The translations under genes and the position numbers were made by a program. A model generated the notes under the pieces. It searched no databases. It saw only the letters and a list, made by a program, of their open reading frames with translations, and was not told where the DNA came from. A stretch of 23,565 nucleotides of DNA from positions 1 to 23,565 of the forward strand of contig JABANP010000667.1 in assembly GCA_013115135.1 (NCBI GenBank), read 5' to 3'. Below are positions 18,347 to 23,565 of the stretch, piece after piece (within the stretch, counting starts at the first letter, position 1; the number at the start of each line of letters is the position of its first letter). This DNA is from Perkinsus olseni. Taxonomy: Eukaryota > Perkinsozoa > Perkinsida > Perkinsidae.

Positions 18347-19890
18347 ATGGCTGCCTTTGAGGACGACCTAGTCCAGCTCCAGGTAAGGCTGAAGCCACCA
18401 CGAGTCAGTGAATATCATAAGCTCCGCTACGAAGGGCTAGCGCCTCGATTCTAGTGAGAATCTGCGAAGTACGCTTGGAGTGCACGCTTCAAAGCTAAGG
18501 ATGGTGTTCGAGGATTTGACCGCTATTATGTAGAACACCGAATCAACTTGCAGAATCCAATGCTCCCTGTGTCCCTTCCCATTGCTCTCTTATTCGCGGT
18601 CGGCTCAGAAGGAGCCAACGAGCTCGCTAACAGCTGCTACTTCACGTGAGTACGTCTATCACCTCTCAATCGGTCCCTTCTTGCTAGTCTGCGAGCCTTC
18701 CCTCTTGAGGTACACATTAGCATTTCATTGGTGCGATCCATCTCAAGAAGGGTGCGACCACGGACATCGAATCAGGGCTGCCGATTTCCAGTTGAAGGCT
18801 GAAGTAACTGTTACCGATGTCGTGTGGATACCCCTCATTGTGTGCTTCCTGGTAGCGCTTCTACGCTGGACTAGGGCCGCCGCCCCTTGAGGAGGTTTAC
18901 TACATCACGGGACTGCCCGATCAATTTCAGGAGGATCTGCTGACGGAATGCCCAGGTAGGGAGGCGAGGTGAGAGGGACATTATTCACTGTTTCGGTTCG
19001 ACGTAGAAAAGAGCTGATGATCTCAGTCTGAGCTCTTCGTTGATGCCCACCTCTGAGCTCCTCAGAGGTGGGCATCAACAATGAGCATCCTCGTGAGTCT
19101 CCGCAATACCTACGGTAACTACATCCTAAGCCACTCACAATAGTCGAAAGTATATACATGCAAAATTTCATTCCCAACGCTAGAAACTGGATGCGTGAAC
19201 CTCGATGGAAGTTAACCTGTCTTAAGATAGCGGGTACTGTACACCCCTGAAATACGGGGATCTTCTCGCTGACTGATCGCGGTCTTAACATGAGTTAATG
19301 TGCATGAAGCTGTGCAGAAAACCCTCATCGAGCAGACTGAATGCTATCTTACGTCGAGCGAGCTCTTCTGTTCCTCAGCTATGTTGATACTCGCCTACAT
19401 GGTCGTAGCAGAAATTAAGCTACGCCTCGGGGAGGTTCGAACCTCCGCGAGTTTCTGGACACAAGCTCATCAATTCTTGGCGGAGCTCGAGTCCTCTGCA
19501 GCTGAAACGATGCTGGAATCCTGGCCGATACTCGAAGCCCAAAGATACTACGAGGCATCAGTCCTAGAGATCCGCGAGGTAAGTCGTGCGTAGTGAGCGA
19601 GCTGAAGTAAAGCACTTCGAGAAGGGTGGTAATTTCTTTCTTGGGGAGATGTTAAACCAGATGTGGAGATTCATTTTTTATCATTACCGAAATTATCGTC
19701 GGACTTCGCGCCAAAAAGTTCGAGGCTCGATGGTCTATCCCGTCTCTTCGGATGCTGTCGGCTGCTACTTTCTGAGAGTGAGCATCGCCGATTCCGCGAA
19801 GATGACTGTCGCAGGGTACATCTACTGTGTATTCCCGATCGCTTGATTTTTGCTCTGCTCGTGCAGGGCAGGTGTTTTCTGAGGCGTTAA
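18347..19890 (+). CDS. Unrecognised multi-exon gene, model incomplete
   Basis: Several stretches look coding but I could not join them all. The ATG at 18347 opens MAAFEDDLVQLQ, ending at a GTAAGG donor (18383). A phase-0 exon follows at 18554-18645 (NPMLPVSLPIALLFAVGS, then GANELANSCYF). An exon at about 18856-18955 reads LEEVYYITGLPDQFQEDLL. A longer open segment of about 19291-19578 is helical and TPR-like (VAEIKLRLGEV, FWTQAHQFLAELESSA, EAQRYYEASVLEIRE) and ends at GTAAGT. The last segment may end through an acceptor near 19864 and a stop at 19888-19890. An intron between them contains a 19-bp-arm hairpin. I do not recognise the family. It is even possible that the helical part belongs to the next gene. 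Confidence 0.4.
19032..19086. repeat. Hairpin with 19-bp perfect arms and 3-nt loop
   Basis: Arms 19039-19057 and 19061-19079 are exact reverse complements around CTC; an outer 4-bp pair (GCTC/GAGC) extends the stem after a 3-nt internal loop. It lies in a probable intron of the unresolved gene. No terminator-like T run follows. Confidence 0.93.
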
Positions 19891-19990
19891 GTTGATCCTT
19901 CGGCGATCGTGAATCAGGCCGAGGTGTAGCCTGTGCCGGCACTTCATCTTATCCAGGAAAGGGCGGATGCTATGAGCGTGCCTTCCACAG

Positions 19991-21247
19991 GCACAATATA
20001 ATCAAACCCAAGGGGCCCCACTCGGCATCGTGGTCGCTCACTGTAAAGAAGATATTTCCTGGCTGCATCAGGACTTTCCTGGAGTTATTCCTGTTGGTTC
20101 GGACTTGGCCATTTACGAGAAGTGCGACTCAACGACCGACCCCGACCCGTTTCTCCCACTATTTTCCTCCGTGCAGGTAATAGCAGTCGGGTGTGCCAAA
20201 TATCGAACCAGTCGTTCTCAGATTAAGCATCTCGACGATGGTGATACTCGCCAAGATGAATGTAGCGCATACTTGACCTATATCGTATCTAACTATGGCA
20301 ACCTCCCGAGGCATATCTTATTTCTGCAAGGGGATGCCCTCAAGCACGCCAATCGCGGTCTACTGAGGCTGATTCTGGTTGGGGTATCCTTCGGCACAGT
20401 GAAAGCACAGTTCGTCCACTTGAACTCTCAACGGCTTGTCTCTGCGCAAACTAAGTGTCGCAAGGCGATTTATGAGCAGGTCAGGCCTGCTCGATGCGAG
20501 TGCAGGGTCATCAGTTACTCAGGTTTTCGGGGAGCCGCTAGAAGGGAAGTTATCTACGTACTGCTGGGCTCAATTCTTGGTGGCCTCCTCGAGGATAACA
20601 GCTAGGCCGCTGGAGTTCTACGAGAAGATGGCCAAGAGCATGAACGAGGCCTCCCCCACCGAATGCAGTGATATCGCGGGACACAGTAATCGGGCGAGGA
20701 CGCGGTGTAACGAGCCTTGTAAGAATTCAATAATCTACCGATGTAATTGGTTGGATATAAATCTGCATACTCTAAAAAACGTATTAGAGATTTAATATTA
20801 TAATACCAACAGAGTGGGATTATAGTTGGTTTCATTATTATCAGCTTTTCGACAAACAAGAAGGCATAGGAACGCATCGCCCTGGCGTTTCACGCATCGT
20901 ATTGGAGCGTTTTCCCGTTTGACTCATTGGCATCTTCTGATTCCCTATGCTTGAAAGCCTCTGAATTTCAGGTTCCACCGCAAAACGCCCCCTCACGGTT
21001 TAAATAACTTTTGTCTCATTCGTTATATAATATTTTGAAGGGACCTATAGACTCTTTCGTCTCACCGCTGTGGGCCTTCCCTATTTCTATTCAAGGTACG
21101 CAGTGCTTGATATACGAATCGCTATGGCACGTCGTCTTTGGCGAGCCCCCTACCCTACCCCGTCGAGTAGAGGATGCCTCGCTACCGTCATTCTTACGTC
21201 CATTGGAGGAGGAAGCGGAATCATACCTGCCGCGAGGGTCCAAGTGA
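19991..21247 (+). CDS. DUF3431-family protein (5' exon not found)
   Basis: Exons 19991-20176, 20222-20479, 20523-20718 and 21096-21247 join in phase, through introns of 45, 43 and 377 nt, to about 263 residues. The reading shows GIVVAHCKEDISWL, ECSAYLTYIVSNYGNLP, HILFLQGDALKH, FVHLNSQRLVS, STYCWAQFLVASSRI, RPLEFYEKMAKSM and SLWHVVFGEPPTLP. These correspond to the landmarks of the DUF3431 family as I remember them (VVAHYxEDLSWL, YLTYI, FLQGD, CAQF, a late WHxxFGEP). That family is uncharacterised and often Golgi or secretory in other eukaryotes. No ATG is in frame before 19991, where an in-frame TGA lies just upstream of the ACAG acceptor, so a first exon with a signal or anchor must lie further left. 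Family confidence is good; the start is unknown. Confidence 0.72.
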
Positions 21248-21760
21248 GAGATCCGCCTTTTCGGATGGTAGAGGGCTTCATCCAGCTTCCCTGATAAGAG
21301 TAGGAGTGTAGTACTCCAGTAGTAGTGGCGGTGCTCCATAGCTATCTACCGTAAATGTCCGCAAACGCTTTACTGAGATCATGTCCATACAGCATTTGAG
21401 GAGATAGTGGAAACAGGAAGGGTAGATATCGCCCGACGGTTGAGATTATTATACTACATTCTCATGATGTGACCTGATGCTGCAGGTACCTTCAGGAAAC
21501 ACAGTTCGTCACTTCTCGCTATTCCATTGAGAATAGTTGACCCCGCTGAGCTTCTTGGCGCGAAGGAAGTATCCGCAGCTGTGACCTTTAGAAGGCGATC
21601 CGTCATGTATTGTTGTGCACATGTACCATTTCTGCGCAAGCATGAGTATGTCGTGTAGCGAGTGCTGTGGCTCACAGGCTGCCTGGGAAGGAAACATTAT
21701 TTTTGGTATTGGGGATTGCTTCAAGAATCAGGCTTACCTCTAACTCCGTCGGAGTCCATC
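21248..21760. other. Intergenic region between DUF3431 and HAD genes
   Basis: No gene seen. It holds the 3' flank of the DUF3431 gene and the leader of the HAD gene. Acceptor-like CAAG (21722-21725) and CAG (21729-21731) sites lie 29-36 nt before the ATG at 21761. Confidence 0.45.
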
Positions 21761-21886
21761 ATGAGCCCTCCATATTCGCCATCACATAAATCCACGCTGA
21801 AAATGGCGATGTTCGATTTCGATCAAACCATTGCCGTCTTCAACGTTTTCACGGCCTTGACGGAATACCCCCGGACCCAAGTGAAG
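21761..21886 (+). CDS. Extra HAD first exon (alternative exon 1a or remnant)
   Basis: The ATG at 21761 opens 42 codons with LKMAMFDFDQTIAVFNVF, a HAD motif I (DxDxT), and ends at AAG|GTAGAA in phase 0. It parallels exon 1b at 21967-22062 (LRLAMFDFDQTISVTHVF). No matching downstream exons exist before exon 1b. It is therefore either an alternative first exon that can splice to the shared exon 2 at 22555 (also phase 0), or the stump of a tandem duplicate. Confidence 0.6.
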
Positions 21887-21966
21887 GTAGAATCGTTTCG
21901 GAATCTCGGAGGCGGCTGAGGGACGCGAAACCGCGGAGGCAGCTCTCTCTTGTTGATTGATTATCG

Positions 21967-23565
21967 ATGATATCGGAGAGGACGTCTCCGCTACGCTTGG
22001 CCATGTTTGACTTCGACCAGACGATATCGGTCACTCACGTATTCAAACAACTAGCTGGCTGGGTGTCAGCAGAGGAGGAGACGGTAGTGCTCGGCTCGCT
22101 GGATGTTGTTTTAATGCGGCTCACCATCGCTTGTGAGACCCTCCGCAGGATTGATAATAGGGAATCGTCATCCTCTTCAAAAGTCATTGATTGGCACTCA
22201 TTCTCGTCTCTCACACCCATCAATAATACTCGCACGCTCTGTGTCTGAGTTACTTCCGATGTGTCATGCACGCACTCCAAAGATACGATTTTCTTCTGAC
22301 GGGGACTCCTAGTTCTGGGCTTGACTGTTGCCTTGTGCCATACCAAAACTCTTCGTGTGCGACCAGCACTGCATGAAGAGGCGCTATCACTCTTGTTGTA
22401 ATCGGTTCACTCTGCCCTGCATCGCCTGCGTCGTTACGAGGCGGCCTCGGATAGGTCGTAACTTACGACCTACTTGAGGCCCCTTAGTGACCTCGTCTGC
22501 ATATTGACAATGTGTGAATCTTGCGGTGGAAGGTTTAGTCAGCACGTCACTCAGGTGTCTCCGCCGTATGCCACGAACGAGAGGGGCCAGATGCACCGGA
22601 TCCAGCAGCTTGACGAGGAAGGAGGCTGGCACTACGACTCTCAAACTGGCAACCTTGTGAAGGTGACGGAGGGAGCCTGCTTGTCACGAGTGGCTTCACT
22701 GTGTGTCGAGGACGGTTGACGTGCTTGTCTTCCACAGGAGTCCGTAGCAGATGATCACCAAGAGAAGTTCAGCTGGTCAATTGCATCGCTCGGCGGAGCG
22801 GCCCGAGTAGAGACTCTCCGATCGTTTTTCCGAACTCTTTCGGAGGACAAGCATGTGACTTTGGTAGGAGAGGATCTGTGGGCCATCCGTAGTAAAGGTC
22901 GCGGCTTCTGTTTTCTAGGCCATCATAACTCGGGGCAACATCGGCTGCGTCCAATTAGTATTGCACAACTGCGGCTTGCTTAAGTGAGTGTTGATTGGCG
23001 AATTGCCCTGGCAATGGTCTTCGAAGCTAATTGAAGTGCTCAATTTTCCAAGTCCACTCGGAGGGAATTAGTCCTTTTCAAGCTTGGAGACGAAAAGCGC
23101 ATCGATGGTCCAAGGATTCGGATTCACAAAGCACTTCAACTGGCTCCTGAGCACGTGGTTGCTTATTGATGCGCATCCGTTGAGCCGTGAAGAGAGGGTA
23201 GGGATTTCGTTCAGGTACTTCACCGGTGGAGTCTTTGGAAATATCGGTGATCGCTATGGCGCGACTGAATTCGATCTATCGTTTAACAACGATGTCTCAC
23301 TGTCTTCTCTGGAAGGTGATGAAGATCACGCTTCCTGGTGAGCAAAGGCCACGGCCCGTCTCGTTTACTCATTGACCTGTTGGGGGTCTAGGTCGAGAAA
23401 AACTGATGTGATTCGACGACTGATGGGGGACAAGTATGAACCGAATGAGGCCGTCTTCGTCGAGGATGATATTAAGGAGCTCAGAGCGGCTGCCAAGCTC
23501 TGTCGAGGAGTTTATGTGAGGGGCGACTGCCAACCTTCTCGGGAGGGTGTATTCGTTTGTAGGTA
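21967..23565 (+). CDS. HAD-superfamily phosphatase-like protein (3' end outside window)
   Basis: Exons: 21967-22062, 22555-22662, 22738-22863, 22919-22983, 23215-23337, 23392-23515 and 23563 onward; phase is kept through all introns (492, 75, 55, 231, 54 and 47 nt). The 214 codons read before the edge show motif I FDFDQT (nucleophile Asp15, acid/base Asp17), VSPPYATNERGQMHRIQQLD, FSWSIASLGGAARVETLR, the motif II region AIITRGNIGC, VFGNIGDRYGATEFD and motif IV VFVEDDIKELRAA. These are landmarks of small HAD hydrolases that act on phosphate esters through an aspartyl-phosphate; the substrate is unknown. It resembles an expanded Perkinsus family with a DFDQT start, from memory. The donor of exon 1 (TGG|GTGTCA) leaves a 492-nt intron, and the frame also stays open past it to 22248, so a read-through form is conceivable. 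Confidence 0.8.

Noticed and set aside
19430..19455. GGAGGTTCGAACCTCC, tRNA T-arm-like palindrome
   Set aside because: The loop would be too short and no other tRNA arms exist; it is inside a coding-looking segment.
22035..22346. Minus-strand open frame of 103 codons in intron 1 of the HAD gene
   Set aside because: No ATG start, partly antisense to exon 1b, and no recognisable motif.
1..23565. CRISPR arrays, bacterial operons, insertion sequences
   Set aside because: Introns, tRNA style and gene content are eukaryotic; the tandem repeats have no spacers of the CRISPR type and no transposase was seen.

Overview
This is nuclear DNA of a eukaryotic microbe, most likely a perkinsid alveolate (Perkinsus or a close relative). 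The reasons are as follows. Genes are cut by many very short introns (about 42-56 nt, GT...AG) alongside a few longer ones. A YAG acceptor lies 11-22 nt upstream of the start codon of seven of the gene models, as expected for spliced-leader trans-splicing. There is a mitochondrial 5-aminolevulinate synthase, a flagellar DRC4/GAS8 end, and the DUF3431 and HAD-like families as I remember them from Perkinsus. The taxon is an inference; the exon structures were worked out here from splice signals and phase continuity.

Layout. 1-340 (+): 3' end of a DRC4/GAS8-like axonemal coiled-coil gene. 833-2359 (+): intronless ALAS. 2904-4786: a nested repeat block (two copies of a 145-bp and a 208-bp element around a degenerate minisatellite). 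5221-5639 (-): tRNA-Phe, a spacer, then tRNA-His. 6401-8649 (-): a nine-exon cytochrome P450 with all key motifs. 9214-9266: a near-perfect palindrome. 9418-9837 (-): a second tRNA-Phe/spacer/tRNA-His cassette, followed by a P450 fragment (10326-10519). The cassette and P450 region were thus duplicated and the second P450 was mostly lost. 10557-11025 (-): a secreted-protein gene broken by a 13-bp tandem duplication. 12531-13179 (-): a membrane-anchored thioredoxin whose start lies in a 43-bp tandem repeat. 14194-16848 (-): an F-box/LRR gene with a 45-bp minisatellite in its second intron. 17523-17820 (+): a small cytochrome b5. 18347-19890 (+): exon fragments of an unrecognised gene. 19991-21247 (+): a DUF3431 gene. 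21761-23565 (+): a HAD-superfamily phosphatase-like gene with two possible first exons, running off the window.

The genes do not form one pathway. Three are linked by heme (ALAS makes its precursor; P450 and cytochrome b5 use it), but nothing shows that this proximity is functional. The most interesting structure is the duplicated tRNA cassette. A 149-bp stretch between the tRNAs is identical in both copies while the flanks have diverged strongly, and the only T4 run downstream of tRNA-Phe lies after this block. This suggests an undescribed small RNA co-transcribed with tRNA-Phe.
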